Positions 8,857 to 17,433 of a stretch of 64,000 nt of DNA are shown here, in pieces; the stretch's first letter is position 1, and each line of letters begins with the position of its first letter. Both the position numbers and the translations under genes were made by a program. Below the pieces are notes generated by a model. It was not told the DNA's origin. It searched no databases and saw only the letters and a program-made list of their open reading frames with translations. Origin of the DNA: Halovenus sp037080055 (GTDB lineage Archaea; Halobacteriota; Halobacteria; Halobacteriales; Haloarculaceae); the NCBI RefSeq assembly GCF_037080055.1, contig NZ_JBAOJI010000001.1, positions 434,001 to 498,000 on the forward strand, in the 5' to 3' direction.

Positions 8857-9921
8857 CTAGTTCATCCCGTCGTCGAAGGTGCCCTCTTTGACCTCTTTGG
8901 CCGCTCGTTCCATCTCTTCGAGGTCGACATCTGCTTCCTTGTCGATTTCGCCGAGAATCTCCTCGATGTCGTCTAGACCGAGCATCTTGCGGGTCTCGTC
9001 GTCGAAGTCGCCGCTGTCGAGGACGTGGCCGTTCTCCTTGGCGTCACTGCCCTGGAGATGTTTGCCGTACCGGCCGACCAGCGAGGTGAGTTCCTGCGGC
9101 AGCACGAACTTCGTCGATTCGCCCTTGCCGATCTCTTCGAGCGTTTCCATGCCGCGTTCGATGACCGCCCGTTCGCCCATCGACTCGGCGGATTTCGCTC
9201 GCAGCACGGTCGAAATCGCGTCACCCTGTGCTTCGAGGATCTGGCTCTGTTTCTCACCCTGGGCGCGGATGATGTTCGACTGCTTGTCACCCTGTGCCTC
9301 CTCGATGGCGCTGCGGCGTTCTCCCTGGGCTTCCAGAATCATCGCACGGCGGCGACGCTCCGCGGAGGTCTGCTGTTCCATCGCCGTCTGGACTTCGGGA
9401 CTCGGATTGACCTCACGGACCTCGACGGACTCGACGCGAACGCCCCACTCGTCGGTCGGTTCGTCCAACTCCGTCCGGATCCGGGAGTTGATCTCGGAGC
9501 GTTTCGAGAGCGTGTCGTCCAGTTCCATGTCGCCGAGCACCGCTCGCAGCGTGGTCTGCGCGAGATTCGAGACAGCCCGGCGGTAGTCGTCGACTTCGAG
9601 GAAGGCCCGTTCGGCGTCCATCACACGGATGTAGACGACGGCGTCGGCGGTCACTGGGGAGTTGTCCCGGGTGATCGCTTCCTGCTGGGGCACGTCCATC
9701 GTCTCCGTCCGCATGTCGAAGGTGTACGTCGCGGAGATAAAGGGAATGACGAGGTTGATCCCTGGGTCCAGCAGACGGCGGTACTTGCCGAAGACAGTGA
9801 GGGCTTTTTTCTCGTATGCGTTGACAATCACGACGGATTTGTACGCCGTGACGACTGCGAAGACGAGCAGTAGCCCGGCCAACAACAGAAACGTTGGGGC
9901 GGTTTGCAGGGGGATACTCAT
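8857..9921 (-). CDS. SPFH/band 7 (stomatin-like) membrane protein
   Basis: About 354 residues. One N-terminal membrane helix (PTFLLLAGLLLVFAVVTA) is followed by an SPFH domain (VVIVNAYEKKALTVFGKYRRLLDPGIN onward). A long coiled coil around residues 180-260 contains repeated AQGE/DKQS units, a hallmark of stomatin/paraslipin proteins that oligomerise on membranes. The C-terminal 60 residues are acidic and helical. ATG 9921 (MSIPLQ) was selected because a TATA box lies 21-28 bases upstream; ATGs at 9927 and 9984 are too close to or beyond it. No NfeD partner gene is adjacent, unlike many operons of this family. Confidence 0.9.
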   Translation of the reverse strand: MSIPLQTAPTFLLLAGLLLVFAVVTAYKSVVIVNAYEKKALTVFGKYRRLLDPGINLVIPFISATYTFDMRTETMDVPQQEAITRDNSPVTADAVVYIRVMDAERAFLEVDDYRRAVSNLAQTTLRAVLGDMELDDTLSKRSEINSRIRTELDEPTDEWGVRVESVEVREVNPSPEVQTAMEQQTSAERRRRAMILEAQGERRSAIEEAQGDKQSNIIRAQGEKQSQILEAQGDAISTVLRAKSAESMGERAVIERGMETLEEIGKGESTKFVLPQELTSLVGRYGKHLQGSDAKENGHVLDSGDFDDETRKMLGLDDIEEILGEIDKEADVDLEEMERAAKEVKEGTFDDGMN

Positions 9922-9941
9922 ACACATGTTACGCGCGGAGA

Positions 9942-9949
9942 CATAAATA
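9942..9949 (-). promoter_or_regulatory. TATA box of the SPFH gene
   Basis: The minus-strand sequence TATTTATG sits 21-28 bases before ATG 9921, the spacing expected for a leaderless haloarchaeal transcript. Confidence 0.55.
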
Positions 9950-10028
9950 GTGCCAAGTTCACTCGGTTCGTGACGCGGAGTCACAGGGGACCGGCGTGTT
10001 TTTACCCCTCAGTCGAGTACCGGCGGGT

Positions 10029-10850
10029 ATGAGTACGCAGGCGCTCACGCTGGGGCCGGCCGGCACCTACTCGCATCGGGCGGCGCGTGCCGTCGCCGAC
10101 GACGAGGAGATTACCTTCACCGAATCGGTCACGACGATCATCGAATCGGTCGCCGAAGGCGAGTACGGCCGCGGGGTCGTCCCCGTCGAAAACAGTATCG
10201 AGGGCTCTGTCACCGAATCACTCGACGCACTGGCCGAACACGAGGTGGCGGTCGTCCGCGAAGTCATCACGCCGATCCGCCACGCCCTGATCGCACAGGG
10301 CGAGGAATTTTCGACGGTCGCGAGCCACGCACAGGCGCTCGCGCAGTGTCGCTCCTACCTCGAAGCGAACTACCCGGAGGTCGAACTGGAGGCCGTCGCC
10401 AGCACCGCCCGCGGGGTTCAGCGCGCACGTGAAGATGGGTCTGTCGCCGCAATCGGCCACCCGGCCAACGCTGAGGACGGTGACAGCCTCGTCGTTCTCG
10501 GCGAGGACATCCAGGATCGGAGTTCGAACGCGACCCGGTTCCTCGTCGTCGCGCCGGCCGACGAACGGACCGAAGCCGGCAGCAAGACCTCCTTCATCGT
10601 CTACCCGAACGTCGACTATCCCGGCCTGCTGTTGGAGTTGCTCGAACCCTTTGCCGACCGGGATATCAACCTGACGCGGGTCGAATCCCGCCCGAGCGGC
10701 GAACGACTCGGCGATTACGTCTTCCACATCGACATCGCCGCAGGGCTGTACGAACAGCGAACACAGGACGCCCTCGCGGTGATCGAAGAGATTGCAGAAG
10801 ACGGCTGGGTCCGGCGACTCGGCTCCTACGACAGCGAAACGGTCGTCTAA
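10029..10850 (+). CDS. pheA: Prephenate dehydratase
   Basis: 273 residues. It converts prephenate to phenylpyruvate in phenylalanine synthesis. The periplasmic-binding-like catalytic domain (5-185) contains the TRF motif (T169-F171), with T169 the expected catalytic threonine. A C-terminal ACT domain carries the Phe-binding ESRPSG motif (219-224), so feedback inhibition by Phe is likely. A T-rich TATA-like element (GTTTTTAC, about 9998-10005) is ~25 bases upstream, giving a nearly leaderless mRNA from ATG 10029. The gene is monofunctional, with no chorismate mutase domain. Confidence 0.95.
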   Translation: MSTQALTLGPAGTYSHRAARAVADDEEITFTESVTTIIESVAEGEYGRGVVPVENSIEGSVTESLDALAEHEVAVVREVITPIRHALIAQGEEFSTVASHAQALAQCRSYLEANYPEVELEAVASTARGVQRAREDGSVAAIGHPANAEDGDSLVVLGEDIQDRSSNATRFLVVAPADERTEAGSKTSFIVYPNVDYPGLLLELLEPFADRDINLTRVESRPSGERLGDYVFHIDIAAGLYEQRTQDALAVIEEIAEDGWVRRLGSYDSETVV

Positions 10851-10853
10851 CGG

Positions 10854-12734
10854 TCAGTCAGGGTTGACGAGACTCATTCCCTCGCGAACGGTGTCGTGTC
10901 GACCCATGAGCGTCACGTAGTCTCCTTCTTCGATGACGGTGTCGGCAGTCGGTACCTCGCCGGATTCGCGCCCCTCTTTGCTGAGCAGCGCAATCAGGCA
11001 GGCCTCGGGGAGCTTCGGACCGACCTCGCGGACGGATTTGTCAAAAAGCTCCGGATTCGTGACTTCGATCTCCTGGATATCGCCGGTATCGCCGACCTTC
11101 GTCATCCAGTGTGCGATTGCGGGCCGTTCGATCTCGTTATCGATGGCCCACGCGGCCGCCATCGCCGACGAAATCGTGTTCACGTCTAGCTCCTCGAAGG
11201 CAGCGACGTTGTCGGAGTTGTTCGCCCGCGCGATGACGTTCTCGACGCCAAACTTCGATTTCGAGAGCTGTGAGACGAGCAGATTCGCGTCGTCGTTACC
11301 GGTGGCAGCGACGACGATTTTCGCGTTTTCTGCGCCGGCCTCACGTAACACATCTGTGTCCGTTCCGTCGCCGATAACGGTGGCGTAGCCGGCGTTTCGG
11401 ACCAGTTCGACTGTCGGTTCGTCTTCTTCGATGATGACGACGTTCTCTCCGCGGTCTTCGAGGCGTTTGGCGAGCGCACGGCCCACCTGTCCGCCTCCGA
11501 CGATGATTACTCTCATTGGGATCACGTTCAGGTATTGTGCGATGTAGCGTGCCAGTCCGCCCTCGACGATGGCGGTGGCGAAGATGACCAGAAAGACGGT
11601 CCCGAGCAGCAAGTCAGCCTGACTCGCCAGCGCGGGATCGCCAAGTTCCTCGGCGGCAGTCCGGAGTTCGATGGCAAACAGCGTCGCGACCGACGCCGGA
11701 ATGATGCCGCGCGGTCCGACGGCACTGACGAACAGTCGCTCCTGGAAAGTAAACCGGTCGCCAATCGTCGAGATAAACACCAGCGCCGGACGGATCACCA
11801 CCGCAACGACGAGCACGACAGCGACACCGCCAAGTCCAACGTCGAGGATCGCGCCCGGCGGCAGTTGGGCGGCCAGCGCGATGAACACGAACGACAGCAC
11901 CAGCAGCGTGATATCGCCCTTGAAATCGGTGATCTCGGACTTGTACGGCACGTCGAGATTCCCGAGAATGATGCCAGCCGTCGCGGCCGCCGCAACGCCA
12001 GCCTCGCTCGCGAGTTGGTTCGCGCCCGCGAAGGAGACCAGCGCACCGGCGAGGACGAGCAGGCGTGCGTTTCGCGGGGCTGCTCCCGGCGAGAGATCGA
12101 CGTACCGCAGCAGATAATAGAGGATGGCAGCGACGACAGCGCCGACGAGCAGCCCCTCACCGAGACGGAGCGCAAATCCCTGAACGATCCCCTCACCGCT
12201 GGCAGTCGGGTTTGCGACCTCGAAGATGACGACCGCAGTGATAGCGGCGGTCACGTCGTTGACGATTCCTTCTGTTTCGAGGACGGCCGCGACGCGGTCA
12301 CGAACCGGAACGACATCGAGGATTGGGGTAACGACGGTCGGCCCGGTCGCAACCAGCAGCGCGCCGACCACGAATGATAGTTCCCAGGGTAACCCGATGA
12401 AAAACCGGACAGCAACGGCAGTACCGATGAACGCAATTGCAGCACCGATGGTCACGAGTCGAAGCGCGGCACCCGGCGCTTCCCGGATACGGTCGAATTC
12501 CAGGTGGAAGGCACCCTCGAAGACGATGATCGCAACCGCGATTCCGACGATTGCCGGCAGCGCAGAGCCGAAACTCTCGCTCGTGACCAGCCCCAACCCC
12601 GGTCGACCGATGACGACACCCACGAAGAGAAAGAAGATGATACTGGGGACTTGCAGCCGCGCAGCAACGAGTTGTGCGAGCACTCCAAGTGCGATAATAC
12701 CGGCGACCAGCGGGATCAGTAGTCCTTCTGCCAC
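10854..12734 (-). CDS. Cation:proton antiporter with C-terminal RCK (TrkA-N/TrkA-C) domains
   Basis: 626 residues. Roughly the first 400 residues form about 12 membrane helices of a CPA-type exchanger, with conserved GVVIGRPGLG near the N-terminus and GALLVATGPTVVTPIL mid-membrane. From ~406 an RCK N domain begins with the nucleotide-binding GGGQVGRALAKRLEDRG, and a TrkA-C domain lies at ~540-625. The architecture points to K+ or Na+ efflux in exchange for protons, gated by nucleotide or ligand binding, important in a salt-in halophile. It is convergent with pheA (3-base gap) and divergent from the carboxyltransferase gene. A second, two-gene version of this system lies at 25928-27706. Confidence 0.9.
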   Translation of the reverse strand: MAEGLLIPLVAGIIALGVLAQLVAARLQVPSIIFFLFVGVVIGRPGLGLVTSESFGSALPAIVGIAVAIIVFEGAFHLEFDRIREAPGAALRLVTIGAAIAFIGTAVAVRFFIGLPWELSFVVGALLVATGPTVVTPILDVVPVRDRVAAVLETEGIVNDVTAAITAVVIFEVANPTASGEGIVQGFALRLGEGLLVGAVVAAILYYLLRYVDLSPGAAPRNARLLVLAGALVSFAGANQLASEAGVAAAATAGIILGNLDVPYKSEITDFKGDITLLVLSFVFIALAAQLPPGAILDVGLGGVAVVLVVAVVIRPALVFISTIGDRFTFQERLFVSAVGPRGIIPASVATLFAIELRTAAEELGDPALASQADLLLGTVFLVIFATAIVEGGLARYIAQYLNVIPMRVIIVGGGQVGRALAKRLEDRGENVVIIEEDEPTVELVRNAGYATVIGDGTDTDVLREAGAENAKIVVAATGNDDANLLVSQLSKSKFGVENVIARANNSDNVAAFEELDVNTISSAMAAAWAIDNEIERPAIAHWMTKVGDTGDIQEIEVTNPELFDKSVREVGPKLPEACLIALLSKEGRESGEVPTADTVIEEGDYVTLMGRHDTVREGMSLVNPD

Positions 12735-12849
12735 GGCTAATTATCCGTACAATCTGTCCGATGGCGCGTCGGGGTAAAAAACAGTTGGTTGCCGCGAACT
12801 GTCGGCGGAGACCCCTACTTTCTTGAGAGTATTGCCCTATTGCGGTGGT

Positions 12850-14442
12850 ATGACACACCGCGAGGACCGCGACCTCGATGCGCTGATCGAACAGGTGCGC
12901 GAGGCCAAGCAGGCGGTCGAAGACGAGGGCCGCCCGGAGGCCGTCGACAGCCAGCACAGCCACGACAAACTCACCGCACGCGAGCGCGTCGAGTATTTCT
13001 ACGACGAGGATACTTTCGACGAAATCGGCCAACTGGCCGCACCGGCACCCACGACGCCGGAAACGCAGAACTGGGAGCGCGAGGACGCCCCCGCCGACGG
13101 TGTCATCACGGGTATCGGCGAGATTGAAGGGCGTTCAGTGGCGATGATCGCCACAGATTTCACCGTGAAGGGCGGGTCGATCGGTCACACCGGCGGCCGA
13201 AAGATGGACCGGGTCTCCGATCTCGCACTCGAACGCGGGATTCCGCTCGTCATGTTGCACGACGGCGGCGGCCATCGGATTCAGGAAGGACTCGACGCGC
13301 GGCCCTTCGCCCGTGGTGACGACGGTTTCGCGAACAAACAGGAGACGATGTCCGGATGGATCCCGATGGTCTCGGCGATGATGGGGCCGGGATTCGCGGC
13401 GGCGACGAACTTCGCTGCGCTCTGTGATTTCGTCCCCATGGTCGAGGGGACCTCGACGATGGGCGTCGCGGGCCCGAAACTCGTCAAGGCCGCCCTCGGC
13501 GTCGACATGACGAAACAGGAACTCGGGAGCGCACAGTTCCAGACCAGCGAGACCGGGATGGCCGACCTGTCCTGTCCCGACGACGAGGCCTGTCTGGACG
13601 CCATCAAGCAGTATCTCTCCTATCTCCCCCGGAACGCCGAACGCGACCCCCCACGGGTCGACGACTGGGACGCCCCCTCCGACGAGCAGGTCGCCGAGAT
13701 GCAGGAGGTCATGCCCGCCAACCCGACGAAAGGCTACGACATCTACACGATTATCGACGGTCTGGTCGATCAGGACTCCTTTTTCGAGAAGAAACCGACC
13801 TACGCCCGAAATCTCGTGACGGGGTTCGCCCGCCTGCGTGGCCGGCCCGTCGGGGTCATCGCCAACAACCCGCGGATGAAGGCCGGGACTATCGACACGG
13901 CGGCCTCAGACAAGGGGAGTCACTTCCTGAGTATCTGCGATGCCTTCGGGATTCCGATCGTCAGCCTCGCCGACGTGCCCGGCATTTTGCCGGGCCCGGA
14001 CTCAGAGCGAGAGGGAATCGCCCGTCACTCCGCGAAGATCCCCTTCGAGTTGAACCGCGCGACGGTGCCGAAGCTGAGCGTCGTCCTCCGGCGTGGCTAC
14101 GGCTTTGGCTACGTGGCGATGGGGGCAGGCCGGTCGACGGACACCGACCTGACCGTCGTCTGGCCGGCCGCCGAAATCGCCGCGATGGGGATCGAGGGAG
14201 CGGTAGATATCGCCTACGGCGACCAGATCGAGGCCGCGAACGACTCCGAGGCGGCCCGCGAGGCGATGATCGCAGAGTTCACCGAACGCACGAACGCCGT
14301 CCGCGCCGCCGAACACATCGGCATCGACGGCGTCGTCGAACCTGCCGAGACACGGGAGTTACTCTGTCGGACACTCGACCGGGCGGAAGCGACCGGTGAC
14401 GACGATTGGCCCCCCAAGAAGCACTCGATTAACCCAATTTAG
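12850..14442 (+). CDS. Acyl-CoA (propionyl/acetyl-CoA) carboxylase carboxyltransferase subunit
   Basis: 530 residues, the usual length for biotin-dependent carboxyltransferase beta subunits. It transfers CO2 from biotin to acetyl- or propionyl-CoA. Two crotonase-like halves are visible: the first with the HDGGGHRIQEG and GPGFAAATNFAALCDF acyl-CoA-binding loops, the second with SLADVPGILPG and RRGYGFGYVAMG. The start is ATG 12850 (MTHREDRDLD), where family similarity begins. The biotin carboxylase/carrier subunit is not in this window. It might serve the 3-hydroxypropionate or methylaspartate-linked carbon routes of haloarchaea, but substrate cannot be assigned from sequence. Confidence 0.9.
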   Translation: MTHREDRDLDALIEQVREAKQAVEDEGRPEAVDSQHSHDKLTARERVEYFYDEDTFDEIGQLAAPAPTTPETQNWEREDAPADGVITGIGEIEGRSVAMIATDFTVKGGSIGHTGGRKMDRVSDLALERGIPLVMLHDGGGHRIQEGLDARPFARGDDGFANKQETMSGWIPMVSAMMGPGFAAATNFAALCDFVPMVEGTSTMGVAGPKLVKAALGVDMTKQELGSAQFQTSETGMADLSCPDDEACLDAIKQYLSYLPRNAERDPPRVDDWDAPSDEQVAEMQEVMPANPTKGYDIYTIIDGLVDQDSFFEKKPTYARNLVTGFARLRGRPVGVIANNPRMKAGTIDTAASDKGSHFLSICDAFGIPIVSLADVPGILPGPDSEREGIARHSAKIPFELNRATVPKLSVVLRRGYGFGYVAMGAGRSTDTDLTVVWPAAEIAAMGIEGAVDIAYGDQIEAANDSEAAREAMIAEFTERTNAVRAAEHIGIDGVVEPAETRELLCRTLDRAEATGDDDWPPKKHSINPI

Positions 14443-14531
14443 ACAGACCTTTGTTATCAGTTGTACTAGAAATATAAAATTAATAAACTTTATTTGATAT
14501 GGTAGAGGATGGCTGATTGTTAGTAGACACA

Positions 14532-15473
14532 ATGTCAGGGAACAATCGACAGGGCAGACAGGGCGGACAAGGCGGACAACAGCCACAACAAGGCCGACAG
14601 CAGCGCGGTGGCCAGCAACCGCAGGGTCAGCGCGGGCAACCGCCACAGGGCGGCGGCCGACCGCCGCAGCGAGGCGGTTCGAGCGGTGGTGGTGGTGGTG
14701 GCGGTATCGACACCGACGCGATCAGAAGTGTCGTCGTCTGGGGTGTCGCCGCGTTCGCCGTCGCCGGCCTGGTTTTCGGACTCTCCCCGTTTTTGTTCGG
14801 GTTTGCCGGTGACGCCAACGGAGTCACCGAAGATGTCAACGCGAACTCGACGCAGGCCCAGGAGGCAAACCAGGAAGAGCAGGTCGCCAACAACGTCATC
14901 TCGAACGATCTCTCGAACGACAATCAAAGCGCTGCTGCCGCGTACGCACAGATGCAATCACAGAACTCCGTGATCCAGGTGATTGTCGGACTAGCCCCGT
15001 ATTTCGGGATTCTGTTCGCCATAATCAGCGCGTTGCTGATGGGACTGCGAAGTTCCGCTGACGACAAGACGCTTGCCGCCGGTGTCGCTGTCGCGACTGT
15101 TGCCGGCCTCGTTCTCTTTGTCGTGTTGAGTACGGCCGTCGCCGGGTTCCAGTACAACTCCATGTCAGAGGACGACTGGGTTGAGCAGTACAATACGAAC
15201 CCGGACGACTGGGGATTCAATCAGTATCCAGCCAGCGATGTTGATCAGGAGAGCCAGGAGCAGTTCGTGAACGACTACGAGGACCAGTACGGTGATACAC
15301 CCAACCAGAACGTCGCAGAGGCATCGTCGATACCAACGATCAGTACGATCAGTGGTCTGAGCATTAGTTACGGAACGCTGGTCATCAACGGCCTGTTGTT
15401 CGGAATCGTCTCCGCACTCGGTGGTGCCGGGATTGCCGTCGCGAGCAGTCGGATCTCCGGGATTCTCGAGTAA
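14532..15473 (+). CDS. Membrane protein with Gln/Gly/Arg-rich low-complexity N-terminus
   Basis: 313 residues, family not recognised. Residues 4-58 are almost only Gln, Gly, Arg, Pro and Asn with RGG/RGQ repeats and a run of seven glycines. Four hydrophobic helices follow at ~67-90, 147-172, 181-206 and 270-303. An Asn/Gln/Asp-rich loop (95-145) separates helices 1 and 2, and an acidic Asn/Gln/Tyr-rich loop (207-268) separates 3 and 4. A very AT-rich leader with CTTTATTT at 14488-14495 gives a good promoter. The tail resembles eukaryotic RGG boxes in composition only; RNA binding or phase separation is a guess. The gene stands alone between the carboxylase subunit and the thermosome. Confidence 0.75.
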   Translation: MSGNNRQGRQGGQGGQQPQQGRQQRGGQQPQGQRGQPPQGGGRPPQRGGSSGGGGGGGIDTDAIRSVVVWGVAAFAVAGLVFGLSPFLFGFAGDANGVTEDVNANSTQAQEANQEEQVANNVISNDLSNDNQSAAAAYAQMQSQNSVIQVIVGLAPYFGILFAIISALLMGLRSSADDKTLAAGVAVATVAGLVLFVVLSTAVAGFQYNSMSEDDWVEQYNTNPDDWGFNQYPASDVDQESQEQFVNDYEDQYGDTPNQNVAEASSIPTISTISGLSISYGTLVINGLLFGIVSALGGAGIAVASSRISGILE

Positions 15474-15578
15474 TCTGCGCTATTCCGGTTTTTAAAAACG
15501 AGTTTCCTCGTACTTGCGAGTCAGTAACACGGCCCAGTCCCCCCGGTACGGGCGGCTGAATTGTCCCACACCAAAGGG

Positions 15579-15586
15579 TTTATATA
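15579..15586 (+). promoter_or_regulatory. TATA box of the thermosome gene
   Basis: TTTATATA is preceded by a purine-rich BRE-like AAAGGG, 27-34 bases before the thermosome ATG. It is one of the clearest promoters in the window, in keeping with the strong, heat-inducible expression known for haloarchaeal chaperonin genes. Confidence 0.75.
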
Positions 15587-15612
15587 GAATCACATTCAAT
15601 CAACGAGTGATT

Positions 15613-17301
15613 ATGGCTCAGCAGATGGGTAACCAGCCGCTTATTGTACTTTCGGAGGAAAGCCAGCGAACGTCCGGGAAGGACGCCCAATCGATGAATA
15701 TCACGGCCGGGAAGGCCGTCGCGGAGTCCGTCCGGACGACACTCGGTCCGAAGGGGATGGACAAGATGCTCGTCGACGACGGGGGAAGTGTCGTCGTCAC
15801 CAACGACGGCGTCACCATCCTCGACGAGATGGACATCGAGCACCCGGCGGCCAACATGGTCGTCGAGGTTGCACAGACACAGGAAGAGGAAGTCGGCGAC
15901 GGAACGACGACAGCAGTCGTCATCGCCGGTGAACTGCTCTCGAAGGCCGAGGAGCTTCTCGACCAGGATATCCACGCGACGATTCTGGCGCAGGGATACC
16001 GACAGGCCGCCGAGCACGCCAAAGACCACCTCGAAGAGGCCGCGACCGACGTCGACGAGGACGACACCGAAGCCCTCGAAAGCGTCGCCCGCACGGCGAT
16101 GACCGGCAAGGGTGCAGAGAGCGCCAAAGACCACCTCGCCGAACTCATCGTCAGTGCCGTCCAGTCCGTCTCCGACGAGGAAGGCGTCGACACGGACAAC
16201 GTCAAAGTCGAGACGGTCGTCGGCGGCTCCATTGACGAGTCCGAACTCGTCGAGGGTGTCATCGTCAACAAATCGCGCGTTCACGACAACATGCCCCAGA
16301 TCAAGGAGGACGCCAACATCGCCCTCCTCGATACGGCCATCGAAGTTCCCGAGACGGAACTCGACGCCGAGGTCAACGTCTCCGACCCTGAACAGCTTCA
16401 GGAGTTCCTCGACCAGGAAGAGGAACAGCTCAAGGAGTACGTCGACGACATCGCCGACGCCGGCGCAGATGTCGTCTTCGCGAAGAAGGGCATCGACGAC
16501 ATGGCCCAGCACTACCTCGCCGAAGAGGGTATTCTGGCCGTCCGCCGCGCCAAGAAGTCCGACATCGCCGCGCTCTCGCGAGCGACCGGTGCCTCGACGG
16601 TCTCGAACATCGAGGACATCAGCGAAGACGATCTCGGTCAGGCCGGCTCCGTGACCGAGTCCGAACTGGCCGGCGACGAGAAGGTCTTCGTCGAAGAGGT
16701 CGACGACGCACGCGCAGTCACGCTCATCCTCCGCGGCGGCACCGAGCACGTCGTCGACGAGGTCGAGCGAGCAATCGAGGACGCACTCGGCGTCGTCGCC
16801 GCGACCATCGAGGACGGCAAGGTCCTCGTCGGTGGCGGTGCACCCGAGACGGCTCTCTCGCTCGGTCTGCGTGACTTCGCCGACTCCGTCGGTGGCCGCG
16901 AACAGCTCGCCATCGAAGCCTTCGCTGACGCCATCGAAGTCATCCCGCGCACCCTCGCCGAGAACGCCGGGATGGACCCGATCGACTCGCTGGTCGGACT
17001 CCGCAGCGAACACGACAGCGGCAACAGCACGGTCGGACTCGACGCCGAACTCGGCGAGGTCGCCGACGTCGAGGATCAGGCCGTCGAGCCGCTCCGAGTG
17101 AAAACGCAGGCAGTCGAAAGCGCCACCGAGGCCGCCGTGATGCTGCTGCGCATCGACGACGTGATCGCCGCTGGTGACCTCAAAGGTGGCCAGGGCGACG
17201 ATGACGACGAAGGAGGCGGACCCGGTGCCGGCGGCCCAGGCGGAATGGGCGGCGGCATGGGCGGCATGGGCGGTATGGGCGGCATGGGCGGCGCAATGTA
17301 A
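15613..17301 (+). CDS. Thermosome (group II chaperonin) subunit
   Basis: 562 residues. It forms the double-ring archaeal chaperonin that folds proteins inside a lidded chamber. Conserved ATPase elements are GPKGMDKMLVDD near residue 40 and GDGTTTAVV at ~95-103; the apical domain and GGGAPE motif (~410) follow. The C-terminus is a (GGM)n tail of about 28 residues that projects into the cavity and is typical of haloarchaeal thermosomes. The start is ATG 15613 (MAQQMGNQP); an upstream in-frame extension contains the TATA box and is not coding. It is transcribed alone. Which paralogue (alpha, beta or gamma) cannot be settled. Confidence 0.96.
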   Translation: MAQQMGNQPLIVLSEESQRTSGKDAQSMNITAGKAVAESVRTTLGPKGMDKMLVDDGGSVVVTNDGVTILDEMDIEHPAANMVVEVAQTQEEEVGDGTTTAVVIAGELLSKAEELLDQDIHATILAQGYRQAAEHAKDHLEEAATDVDEDDTEALESVARTAMTGKGAESAKDHLAELIVSAVQSVSDEEGVDTDNVKVETVVGGSIDESELVEGVIVNKSRVHDNMPQIKEDANIALLDTAIEVPETELDAEVNVSDPEQLQEFLDQEEEQLKEYVDDIADAGADVVFAKKGIDDMAQHYLAEEGILAVRRAKKSDIAALSRATGASTVSNIEDISEDDLGQAGSVTESELAGDEKVFVEEVDDARAVTLILRGGTEHVVDEVERAIEDALGVVAATIEDGKVLVGGGAPETALSLGLRDFADSVGGREQLAIEAFADAIEVIPRTLAENAGMDPIDSLVGLRSEHDSGNSTVGLDAELGEVADVEDQAVEPLRVKTQAVESATEAAVMLLRIDDVIAAGDLKGGQGDDDDEGGGPGAGGPGGMGGGMGGMGGMGGMGGAM

Positions 17302-17433
17302 GATAGGCCCTTCCCAGACCACTCACTCACCCATCGCAGCCACTTCGTTCAGCATAGACACCGCTGCCGTGCGTAAGTGACGAGCAGCAACCAACCGATT
17401 TTACTCCCGACCTTCGCGAGTCCCGAGCACCAG

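Noticed and set aside
9922..9984. Longer SPFH N-terminus from ATG 9984
   Set aside because: The TATA box lies inside that extension, and the membrane helix follows immediately after ATG 9921.
17217..17299. Short tandem GGC-GGC-ATG-type DNA repeats at the end of the thermosome gene
   Set aside because: This is the coding sequence of the (GGM)n tail, not a CRISPR or mobile repeat.
15580..17322. 580-residue reading frame antisense to the thermosome gene
   Set aside because: Long open antisense frames are expected where acidic GC-rich genes use GAC/GTC/GAG codons; this one has repetitive hydrophobic/Asp-rich shadow composition and no recognisable domain.
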